A stretch of 64,000 bases of DNA from Bremia lactucae. Its lineage: Eukaryota; Oomycota; Peronosporomycetes; Peronosporales; Peronosporaceae. Location of the stretch: positions 90,156 through 154,155 of the forward strand of contig NC_090611.1 in the NCBI RefSeq assembly GCF_004359215.1, given 5' to 3'. Of this stretch, positions 54,901 through 64,000 are shown piece after piece. Numbering within the stretch: the stretch's first letter is position 1; each line of letters begins with the position of its first letter. Position numbers and translations under genes: made by a program. Under the pieces are notes generated by a model. The model saw only the letters and a list, made by a program, of their open reading frames with translations. It ran no database searches and was not told the DNA's origin.

Positions 54901-55640
54901 GGCAGAAGGTCTATCAGAGAATGAGCGATTCCCGTGCTCGTAACAGGATTGAGCATTCTCAATCCCTTGACGCATCTCGTAAGAGATGAGAGTCCTCCAA
55001 TGGGGATCTTTGAGAGATTATGCTTCCTTAAAGGCATGACCTGCACTTTTAAAATAGCATGAGCATGAGTCCCCCACGAGAGGCAAGGAATTCCTGCCTC
55101 TCTAGACAAACGCTGCAACTTATAGCGTGCACTGGTTACGGTCCGTTTCTCGAACCAGTCACGAAAAGCATTCAGCTAGTCAAGCCAGACCTCACGACCT
55201 ATGTTTTGTACATTCTGTACAAAGGCTGTCCAAGCTTGACTAAAGGTTTGACATCTTTTGCCTGTTTGCAACTGTACGACCGATGCCGGTAAAAAACGTG
55301 GATGAAGAGTCATGTCATCTTTACCAGGCTTGTGAAGCCTGGACGAGTCGAATAATGGGAACTGATATTGATCATTGGTCATACCTGACCAATGAATAAG
55401 GTTCTCTTAGAGGGTAACCAAGGCCTCTTTTCAGGAGCGAACCGCAACGTATTGCGGTCCCTCTCCTGTCGGCTCATGTTAACGTTAACGTTAACTTGGC
55501 CCTGGGAGCGATCCCTAGATTCACGCCTTTTTTGGAGATGTACACTGGCATCACCAGCAGCACTCTTACCTTCGCGGCCACGTAGTTCATGGTGCCGCAT
55601 ACTAACGTCACCAGAGTGGTCATCGCTCTCAGAGTCATCT
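54890..55640 (-). pseudogene. Opposite-strand accessory ORF of element A3 (aORF-A, copy 3)
   Basis: Read on the minus strand in changing frames: MRHHELRGREGKSAAGDASV, RNTLRFAPEKRPWLPSKRT, then QAWTAFVQNVQNIGREVWLD, RLSREAGIPCLSWG followed by DSCSC, WRTLISYEMRQGIEN, and SFSD opposite the chromodomain end. The order of motifs equals that in A1 and C. Several frameshifts and stops make this copy inactive. The CxC pair of the cysteine cluster is kept, while the adjoining Cys is Tyr. Confidence 0.6.
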
Positions 55641-55909
55641 AAAGATGACTCCCCACCAAAGAGGTCCGACGAGTCAGGTCATCGCATCTTTAATAGTCAC
55701 GTTAGAACCTAAAGGTTAAACGGACTCGGCCCCAGGTGACCGGCTGCCTTATCAGTCGCCTGATTGGGAAGATGCAGGTGACTTGAACCAGTCACCTACA
55801 ATTAGTGTAGGTGGCGCCTGATAGGAGTGGCGATCTCGCCCACCTAATCGCGGCTACCTTACTCTCGTCCATTCAGTCGCATGCGTGAAGCGCTGCCGTA
55901 CGACGGATT

Positions 55910-56179
55910 GTGGATCTCGAGGGTCAAGTCTCGCGACTAACCTCGGATCTTTGTGATGTCCGAGCAAAGGCTCGTCAGGGTTATAAACGCTTGAAGACTC
56001 GCTTGGACCTTTTTGAGCAGATTATGGTGAGGGATCCGCGTTACTCGCGTGATGTCCTTTGCTCTCCCAGTTCTGTTCGTTGTGGGAGGAGTCGGTCGGC
56101 TGATGGGTTTTCGCCTTCTCTGTCTCCCTCACCTGAACGACGCTTGACTCACAGTCGGTGTCACCATAGGTCTCCTTAG
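55910..56179 (+). CDS. Possible opposite-strand ORF at the 3' end of element D
   Basis: The plus strand reads DLEGQVSRLTSDLCDVRAKA followed by RQGYKRLKTRLDLFEQIMVR, a heptad-like helix, then an Arg/Ser/Pro-rich tail ending HRSP. It overlaps the end of the D integrase tail on the other strand. Position and orientation mirror the accessory ORFs of families A/C and B. The frame has no ATG (a GTG opens it) and is cut at the A3 junction, so it may be a truncated real ORF or chance. Confidence 0.3.
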   Translation: MDLEGQVSRLTSDLCDVRAKARQGYKRLKTRLDLFEQIMVRDPRYSRDVLCSPSSVRCGRSRSADGFSPSLSPSPERRLTHSRCHHRSP

Positions 56180-59100
56180 CCAGATGGGGGTATGTGACCT
56201 CATTTGGGTCTACATACCGTTTCAGACGACCCTCGTACATACGAAGTGCGTCTACATATACGGGGGAAGGGTGGATCTATAATTTAGGTCTCAAACCTCT
56301 TCTACCACCGTAAAGGGCCCAATGAAACGCGGCAACAACTTCGTAGTACATCCAGGTAGAACAGAAATTGCATTATAAGGTAGGGTAGCAGTATTTACAG
56401 TATTTATCACCCACTCTAAAGCGTTCATTATTTTTGCCAACATTTCGGTCCGCATATTTTTTTGCTTGTTCTGTGCGCTTGTTATTGCGTCACGGACTTT
56501 TCGCGTGATGGCTAATCGCTCATTTACAAAGCGTTGAGCCTCGCGGACGTTTCAAGCATCAAAATCGCCCATGATACCGCCGAGAGGACGATCATAAGGC
56601 GTAGTTTTATTGACCACTGCTAAACTAACAGGGTCACTAGGGCAATTTTCTGTCGTTGAGATGATACCCTCGCGGGTCATCGTCATACTGACAAAACTAT
56701 GTTGCTGTTTCGAAATGTGCATAGTGAGGGGCCCTCCCCCACAAAGACTCGGGCTGCGCACAAACGAGACTGGCGTCCGAGGAGGGCGCAGTTTGTTACT
56801 ATAAAATGGTGTCTCACCCGTGCTGGCGTGGACACTGTTATTTATAGCGAACTCCACAAAGGGCAATTGCTTGCTCAACTCTTTGGAAGTTGCTATAGTG
56901 CGTAAGACATCCGCCACGACCCGATTGGCACGTTCTGTTTGATATCGGTCTGGAGATGATCCGCGGTCGACTTGTGGAGGTTGCTACCTAGCCGCTCGAA
57001 CACATGTCGCCAAAAAGTATACGTAAAACGTGGATCCCGGTCAAATACTATGGACTCGGGCATCTTGTGCAGTCGGTAAACATGATTTAGGAACAAAAGA
57101 GCTGCCTCCTTGTCTGTGATCGATGTTTTACATGGTGCTTGATGCACCATTTTGCTCAGTTTTTCTACAAAGACGACGAGCCCCGTCCGATTCTTATGAT
57201 CGGGCGGCATGCAAAACATGAAGCCCAGACTTACTGACTTCCAACATTCGTTTGGAATCGGTAGCGGCTTCAGTGGTGCAATGCTGGACGGTGTAGGCTT
57301 AATGCGCTGACACTGTTTGCAAGAGCGAATAAAGTTGGCCACCCATCGGTATTGGTGTGGCCACCAAATCCCTCTGACACTCGTAAGAATGTCTTTTACG
57401 GCCAGAAGCCCAGTAGATGGCGCATCATGGAGCTCATGAAGGATCATCAACTTGAGATCCGTGTCATGAGGGACATAAATTCTCATGGGATCACAAGGCG
57501 ACAGCTGATGCCATAACATGCCATCGCTGTAGCTAAAGCACTTAGCGTAGCTTTCAAATGCGACGGGAGGGTCACCTTTCGTCCACCAAAGTGACCCATC
57601 AGCAGGCGACAATGGTAGTCCTGACTGTAGCTCTATTTTATTTCAGAGGCTAATGAGCTCGTCACGTGGTATGCCTTCATGGCTGCCAACGTTGACGGCT
57701 GAAATTGTGCTTTCGCACTAGACATACTTTCCTGGTAAATAACCTCGAAGTCTGGTCTGCGCGATAAAGCGTTAGCCAAGACAATCGACTTGCCCGGCTT
57801 GTATTCAACTTTGAAATTAAATTAATAGAAGAATGGAAGCCATCTTGCCATTCTAGGCGAGAGGTGCGGTGAGTTTATTGCGGTCCGTAGTGATGCATAA
57901 CCACAAATGGCTCGGCGCCCAATAGGTGCAAACGAAACTTGGCAAGAGAATACTTTATTAAAACTAGCTCTTTATAATGCACGGGATAGTTCAGTTCCGC
58001 GGCTTTTAAAAGCCGGGACTGATAAGAGATGACACAGTCAACGCCGTCGTCATCCTTCTGCATGAGCGCGCTGCCGATTGCAAAATAAATTGCATCGCAG
58101 GCGACGCTAAAAGGCTTATCCGCGTCTAACATTGCCAAGATCGGTGGCTCTACAAGAGATTGCTTCACTGATCGAAACGCATCACCTTGTTTCTTTTAAA
58201 TAAACCTATTATGCGTCCTTATTGAGGAGGTGAGATAATCTTTAGTTTGCTCAGCATAATTCTTGCTATATTTATGTAAGTAATTAGCGAGCCCTAAAAA
58301 TTGGCGCAAATTCTTCACATGCCGTAGGATTGGCCATTCCTTTACTGATTTACCTTGTCTGGGTCTGCTCGTACACCATGTGTACCAACGATGCAGCCCA
58401 GCACAGGTATCTCAGGGACCCCTATGACGCACTTTTGCAAGTTGACGTACAATTGGGTGTCCTTCATAGTTTGCAACACAGCGTCTAAATGACGCTTATG
58501 CGACTCTATTGCGCCCAGCCCGTCCTCGGCCTACTATATACGAATTCATCTTTAAAGTAGTTGGGCGCGTAGGCACGGTGCTGACGCACCACGTGAATCA
58601 CCACCCGGGAGAATGTCGCTCAAACCTTGGGGCATCACAAGCCACTCCCAAAGCATACCGCTTGGGGTGCTTTCAGCTATTCTGGCTACATCGAACTCTC
58701 TCATGAGTTCCTGATAGTAGCCATCCTTCAAATTCAACGCGGAAAAGATAGTTGACTTTCCGATGGAGTTCAACAAGACATCATTTCGCGGGATTGGCGT
58801 TTGCGCCGGCATGGTCGCCGTGTTCAGCTTATTCTAAGCATGAGCCACGCGCCATCCACCTGTGGCTTTACGCACACAAAAGCTAGTTCTCTCAATCAGT
58901 CTAACGACCTGTGTTTCCAAACACGGCACAGTGAGGCGATTTGCTCTCACGCACATGTCCCGCCTTGGCTCGCATGTCGAAGAGCTCATCGATAAAATCG
59001 ACTTGTTTTTCGGCAACGGCCATTGCCTGGTCACACAATATTTTGTGCCAGGTTCGAGGTCTATTGAGTGCCCGATGTCCCTATCCGCTGGTAGGCGACT

Positions 59101-60301
59101 CGGCACTCTTCAGGGAACACATCGCGATGTTTTCACATAACTTAAAGAACGGACTGTCTCTCAAGACATCCCAGCCTTAAGCAGCGAACCGTTTCTCTTT
59201 GTTTGTTCCTAGGACGCTCTCGTCCATTGTGGACGACGAGCAACAGTCCATCAAGTTCTGTTCTGGAACCGGCGTGACTATTTTGTGGATCTTTCTTTCC
59301 TTTAATTTGGCAACGAGAAGAACCCAAGACATCTCCGGGAGATTTTCTATCTCCTCGGGGATTTAAAGACTTGCCGGAGCACCTCAACTGAGGATGCCTC
59401 CGCAATTTCGTCTTTGACGGCCTCGAACACCACGTTCGAAGGCACATCCTCTTTGTTAGAAATTGATCCTGAGGTCACTCGTTTAGACGTGCCTTTGATC
59501 GTCCTAATCTGTCGAATACTCGTTCTTCGAGTCACCACGACCTTTCACTGGGAAGCGGGTGTCGCTACTCTCCTGGCTAACGCACCCCTTTCAACCGCAC
59601 CAATCTCTAGGCGCTGTGCCGGTTCATTTGACGCTTGACTTCCTCTCAGCTCGCTGTCTCCTGCTACAGGCTCTCGGCTCTGTGGAGGACATTCAGACGC
59701 ATGACTACTTGTTATCGTCCTATTCACTACCTCAGTCTCCACGAGCTGGGTAGGATGTGGTGACGTTATACATCCGGTCAACCCACCCTCAACTGTGGTC
59801 GGCAATACATCAGTTGCATACGCCTCTCGTAGGAGCACATCCCTTCCGGTGTCCTGCGTAGAGTTCGTAACTGTGCGTGTACGCCAGTCTATCCATGGTT
59901 GGTACTTTGCCGACCATGGCATGCCTAGGATAAGGTCATACGGACTCTCCATACTTAGCACTGAACTTCTCTTTGCAACAGAAGTCACTAAAGCTGAAGG
60001 CGGGTCCTACCCGAACTCCTTCAGACTTAACGAGCGCGCCGTTCGCTATACGAACGGTCGCCTCTTCTCGATTGCCATCCTGGCAAAGCGACTCAAGCAT
60101 CGCCGGTCTCTTTCTTAGAGCCGCGAGTATTACAAAATTTTGTGATGCACCCGAATCCACTAGTAGGGTCATCACCTGGTTATAGTCTCGTACTTGAGCG
60201 CTATAAACCAGCAGGGTTGAGGTCCAAAATTTCGAGGCCTCAGGGACAATGCAACCCATTTGTTCCACAACTTTGAACTTAGGGGTAGCTTCAGAGTCCA
60301 C
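56022..60301 (-). pseudogene. Protease-pol remnant of element D
   Basis: Protease: VMTLLVDSGASQNFV near 60170, then YDLILGMPWSAKYQPWIDWR near 59900. RT: DRDIGHSIDLEPGTKYC near 59060, CVRKATGGWRVAHA, then FSALNLKDGYYQELMREF and SGMLWEWLVMPQGLS (58552-58812). RNase H-like PFSVACDAIYFAIGSALMQK with YHYGPQ end (57875-58168). Integrase: zinc-binding HELHDAPSTGLLAVKDIL and CKQCQRIKP, then VFDRDPRFTYTFWRHV and STADHLQTD (56893-57612), and NNSVHASTGETPFY (56552-56917). The integrase tail reads GRLKRYVDPNEVTYPHLAKE near 56200. The catalytic integrase Asp near SLGFMF appears replaced, and YxDD of RT is not readable. No chromodomain is visible. Confidence 0.82.
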
Positions 60302-60321
60302 GTCAGTAGGACATCCCGCCC

Positions 60322-61305
60322 CTACTCTGCTCCTGCATTTTGCGACTCCTCAGTGGTCGATGCAGAACTCATGCGTCTCGCACGCTGGTTCTTGCCATCG
60401 CCTTTTGGGAAAAAAGTCCTCTTGCTGGGCGTCTTCGCCCCAGCAAGGACCCTGGCATAGCAGCGAGCCATGATATGGCCGCGCTTGCCGCATTTATAGC
60501 AGACTACGTCTGCATTGCCCAACCCCATGAGAGTGGCATCTGGCCTCTCGGCCGACGGCTTATACCAAGCTGTCGCCAAGGCGCTGTTGTATGATTGCTC
60601 TTCAACGAAGGCAATTTGGATAATGTCTTCCATCGTTGACGGCACCTTTCTGAAAAGGGCCTGTCGCGATAGGCCATGCGTAGTCCGTTCGTAAACGTGG
60701 GCACCTTAATGTGCTCCGGAATTGGACCTACGGTAATTGATGTTGACAGCGAGCGCATCTCTTGCACACGCGATTGCAGAGATCGCTTCGCCTGTCGCGC
60801 TCCAAAGAAGCGCGCATAAAGCAACACTTTGTTGTTTGGCGGCTGGTAAATGGAGCGAATCTTTGTCTTAACGCGCCCATGTAGGAAACGCCTTAACGTC
60901 CGCCATAAGCGCCGAGTAAGCCCACTCATAGGCCTTATTGCGCAGATGCGACATGGCGTACGACACCATTCGGCTGTCGTCCTCGATGAGCTGCGCGACA
61001 CCACATCACTCCACGGCTAAAAGCCAGTGGACAATCGTGTGCGCTGCAGTTCCATCGAACTTTGGCGGGTCCATGCGAATGGGCCTCAGCTGATGCAGCC
61101 GGGCAGATAGCATCTCAACTGTCCTGTTGAGAGCCTCGCCACGAGCCTGCCCATGCTTCAGCTTATCCTGAGTCTGAGTGATGGATATCGCCGCAGCATG
61201 GCTGTGTGCCTCGGACGCGGCTCTCCGCTGTCCGAGCACGAATGCCTCAAACTGCTCCAACTGAGCAACATGTTGCTCAGGAGGACTGCCCCGGAGCTTG
61301 GCCAT
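60322..61305 (-). pseudogene. gag of element D, frameshifted
   Basis: ATG at 61305 opens MAKLRGSPPEQHVAQLEQFE, with LRPIRMDPPKFDGTAAHTIV, a typical gypsy gag segment (PPKFDG). After a frame break, frames with RSLQSRVQEMRSLSTSITVG and GPIPEHIKVPTFTNGLRMAY follow; then the nucleocapsid knuckle CYKCGKRGHIMARC (CX2CX4HX4C) near 60455-60500. It ends GAE at a stop at 60322. Confidence 0.8.
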
Positions 61306-61462
61306 GGCTTACTCACCAAGTTCCTGCGCCATATGCCCTGCCACCTCCCGATGATGTTCAAAGAGGTGGGGGAAATGTGCCCAATCAATATTGAGGCTCA
61401 CCCCCACGTACAAACGACCCGCATCTCTGCGGGTCGTGGGAAGGATTTCAAGTGCTACCAAG

Positions 61463-61985
61463 TGTAGGCGGGCACATCGTAATGCGGCCACGCTCTAATT
61501 ATACTCACACCCTAGCACAGCGAGGAAGCGGTTTAACCAGCTTCTCTTGCGTGCAGTAAGGTAGTTGTGGTGGGCGCGTTAGCGACCTCACCCAACACAC
61601 TAAGCACTCTAGTAAAGTTTCGTCACGGGAGCGGTAATCCGGCTCATCGTGCGCACTAACTAAGTAGAAAGTAGTTTTCAGACTGGTTTATATTTAATAG
61701 CATTAAATATATGTTACAAATCAAAAGGTCATTTCTATAGATAAAACTAATATGTATTGCGAGCATATCTTTCCAAATATCTCGCGTCACGGATGACGCT
61801 AGCCGTCATCCCTCCTAATGCGAATGCACCTATGTGCATCACATACACAAGGGTTGGTCACAAATGTAAACTACACTCGAGTGGTGGGTCTAATTATTTT
61901 AAGTAAGTAATTGACCATTCCTTTAAGTACACCAAGTGTATTTAACGGGGACTGTGTAACATTAGGGCAACATTAGCCCGTTACA
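61463..61985 (-). repeat. LTR family D, 5' copy
   Basis: 523 bp. On the minus strand it begins TGTAACGGGCTAATGTTGCC and ends GTGCCCGCCTACA, with the primer-binding site two bases beyond. A shorter piece of the same LTR lies at 21030-21170. Confidence 0.82.
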
Positions 61986-62684
61986 CTCAGTCTGCACGTG
62001 AGCCTAACAACCCACTGCTTCGTTTCGAGGGCATTGACATTATTCTGTGCATTCTAGCTACTTCATGCGTGTACAAGCTCCATCGACTGACATCCACACC
62101 TGGAACAGCTGTCCTTTTCAGTGCTCGAGATTATTGTTTCCTAATCACTTGATATGAAACATTGATTTTCCGCGCATATATATAAGAATCATTGTACGTG
62201 TTCCAAAACTGATACGCTTATCAGATCTATTCTTTATCAAGCAAATTGTGTGCGACACACCCTCAGCACAGAGAAGCTCTTTTCGCTTTTAAACAATCGG
62301 AATTGACTATTCACGCCTATTATTTTCGCTCATCCAAGTAAGTAGGTTCACTAGTAAGTAACTTTACTAGCTTCAATTTGTTGATCCAATTAATACATGC
62401 TTCACGCTTTTCTAGCCCGAGCATCCCGAATTGAAGATCTATGCCCAAAATTTTAATTCGATATTGACCACTTTTCACAATTGAAATTGTGTTTTGTGTG
62501 GTCTTCACAAACTTTCCGCTTGCAAACTGGCGTTAATACCAGCAGTAATAACGCCAGTTTGCAAGCGGCACGATTCATCTGGTAAGTCTTCGATACGCTA
62601 ATTTTACAGACTTAATCAAATTTAACGTGTCAGCACATTCTCAACCAAATTGTAAGTACTTCATAGTTAGTTAAAACATTTGGA
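61986..62684. other. Spacer between element D and the formyltransferase gene
   Basis: No protein gene. It contains the strong inverted repeat at 62516-62568 and a smaller hairpin CACAATTGAAATTGTG at 62477-62492, both in the 3' flank of the minus-strand gene. Confidence 0.45.
62516..62568. repeat. Perfect 20-bp inverted repeat with 13-base loop
   Basis: CCGCTTGCAAACTGGCGTTA at 62516-62535 and its exact inverse complement at 62549-62568, spaced by ATACCAGCAGTAA. It begins 117 bp below the end of the formyltransferase CDS (which ends at 62685 on the minus strand). It could be a foldback remnant or an RNA hairpin. Confidence 0.9.
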
Positions 62685-64000
62685 CTATAGCTTGCTTCTT
62701 GCTACAGCCTCAAAATCCACTTCTACGAATCGCTCACGTTGCATGTTCTTAAGCCGATACCCGTTGCAAAAATCTAGAGCAGTCCCAACCCGGCGACCAG
62801 CTTGTTGCAGCCTTATAACCAGCAGCCACGAAGCGTCTGCGCATCGAACCCACAGCGCCTCACGTTTCTTATCGAAAATAAAGCTTCCGGTCTCGACAGT
62901 TCCGTGGCGAGCCTCATCGCCGTTGACTGTATGAAAAATTCATCCGATTAGCTGTTTGTCGTCATCAAAAAAAAGATTCAATTTTATAATAAATGCCGTC
63001 CTACACGTACCAAATTCCAGCTCCTCAGTCGTCGGAAGCCGAACCTCGACAAACTTGACTACTTTCCCTCGAAATAGGACGTTCACTCCAAACGAATCGC
63101 TCAGTGCCTGCCATCGCTGTCATAAATTGCCAGATAAGATCTATGAGCCATTTCTTTATACTCAATCAGATTGGGCTGCTCTTACGTGTAAAATGTTGCC
63201 AGCAGATACGTCGAAGGAGATAAGACTATCCCTATATTTTAATTTGGGAGCCTTGCATGCAATAGTGTCATCTTGATTTTTAGCGGACTTCTTCAATGTC
63301 GGCAATTTTTTTAGTGTCGCCACAACGCAATCCGCACCAAACGCTGCCAGTTCCTTCACAAGGCTTTATGAAGAAAATATCAGTATCACTTGCAAATTTA
63401 AAGTCAATAACGCAACAAAAGCAGTCATACTCGTTAAAATGAATAAAAGGCTTGATAGTGAGAGGTTTCTGAAGCAGTATTCGCCCAACGTCGAAAGCTT
63501 TTAGATCAATTTCAATCACCGATACGCCAGTTGTTGCGTCACCATTTAATAGAGCGTGATGGATTGGGGCTGGGCCACGGTACTACAATATCTTCATCAT
63601 TATGAGCTATATATAGGCTTTCGCTTCAACTCGAATAAAACAACCTTTGGCAGCAGAGACGGATGCATATTTATTGCACCGTAATAAAGATTCCTTAACA
63701 TGTGTGGGTGCTAAGGAGTAGTAAGAATGCAAAGAGCGTTAGTTGCCGAGCTGTCGGGTGCGAATTACCAGCATTCCATACAATTACGTGCCAAGAAGTA
63801 GCCAAACGACACAACGACACCGACATCAAAATGATTTGTTACAGGGAAGCTCCAGGCTTTGAGCGACTTGAAATTGGCTGGCGTCTCATATACTTTTAAT
63901 CCGCAGCGCTGTGCAAAATTTTTTACTGGTACCGGCGTATCCTTCTTCTGGCCATTTATGGGTCGGTCGGACGGACATACCACCTCTATGTGCTCAATAA
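62685..64000 (-). CDS. Mitochondrial methionyl-tRNA formyltransferase (partial)
   Basis: Six exons read on the minus strand: >64000-63769, 63693-63645, 63582-63431, 63363-63186, 63116-63011 and 62926-62685; the 5' end lies outside. Recognisable family motifs are VCPSDRPINGQKKDTPVPVK, VGVVVSFGYFLA, GAINMHPSLLPK joined across an intron to YRGPAPIHHALLNGDATTGV (the SLLP catalytic region with the His-Pro), LVKELAAFGADCVVATLKKL, and the C-terminal WQALSDSFGVNVLFRGKVVK. The enzyme formylates Met-tRNA for organelle translation initiation. The splice after MECW (TG|G) is the least certain. Exon 49-bp is the smallest in the window. Introns are 62-84 bp. Confidence 0.9.

Larger units (their letters stand above)
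53445..55810 (+). mobile_element. Truncated Ty3/gypsy element A3 with chromodomain and opposite-strand ORF
   Basis: LTR family A remnant 53445-53931 lacks its first bases but ends CCCCGTTACA, followed by a mutated primer site (TGGTAGAATT). Gag start MDMLDEEGG-like sequence at 53982 runs to about 54130. The element then jumps to the integrase tail, chromodomain (54640-54900) and opposite-strand ORF, and ends near 55810 without a 3' LTR, where element D-related sequence begins. Confidence 0.75.
55811..61985 (-). mobile_element. Ty3/gypsy element D, nearly full-length gag-pol, 3' LTR missing
   Basis: Right to left: 5' LTR 61985-61463, primer-binding site TGGTAGCACT at 61460-61451, gag 61305-60322, protease 60301-59936, RT 59106-58552, RNase H 58168-57875, integrase 57612-56552 and an integrase tail to about 56022. 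No 3' LTR is found; sequence of A3 begins near 55810. Frames are broken several times. It is the only element here retaining all pol domains apart from B1. Confidence 0.85.

Overview
The window looks like oomycete nuclear DNA, most likely a Peronosporales species and possibly a downy mildew. The evidence is short introns (39-94 bp, most 48-85 bp), compact genes packed into islands, AT-rich spacers, and large nested Ty3/gypsy and Ty1/copia LTR retrotransposons. The organism is inferred, not proven. One 333-base assembly gap lies at 48871-49203.

Gene islands. Positions 1-6669 hold the 5' end of an unknown acidic protein (-), a UPF0489 gene (+), a Hikeshi gene (+) and a secreted tyrosinase (+). 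Positions 23172-40925 hold a PLP enzyme of the isopenicillin N epimerase/cysteine desulfurase type (+), a CWF19L1-like protein (+), a small basic protein (-), SAC1 phosphoinositide phosphatase (-), an aquaglyceroporin (-), an unrecognised protein (-), a membrane DnaJ protein (+), a mitochondrial-looking TPR protein (-), the splicing factor Crooked neck (-) and a membrane-anchored aspartic protease (+). Positions 50635-53152 hold a PH-domain protein with a CaaX end (-), neuroguidin (-) and a tiny membrane protein (-). Positions 62685-64000 hold most of mitochondrial methionyl-tRNA formyltransferase (-). Most exon models were read directly from splice sites plus family alignment; introns break many of these genes, so no single uninterrupted ORF shows the full protein.

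Retrotransposon regions. At 7145-22895 a copia element (-) is interrupted by gypsy element A1 (+, 7263-19064), which is itself interrupted by gypsy element B1 (-, 9403-16615). A LTR-D scrap and a truncated A copy (A2) follow. At 41629-49998 element C (+, 41636-45122, TSD AGCTA) sits inside an LTR of family B, next to B2 (+), B3 (-, containing the gap) and a truncated LTR A. At 53445-61985 a truncated A copy (A3, +) abuts element D (-), the most complete gag-pol here.

The most unusual signal is in the retroelements. Families A/C and B, and perhaps D, carry an additional open reading frame on the strand opposite gag-pol, placed between the end of pol and the 3' LTR, so the two coding units converge tail to tail. 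The A/C version is recognisable in three diverged copies (A1, C, A3) with shared motifs including a CxC/CxCC cysteine cluster. It is kept in element C even though C has lost reverse transcriptase and integrase. All the gypsy families share one primer-binding site, TGGTAGCACT.
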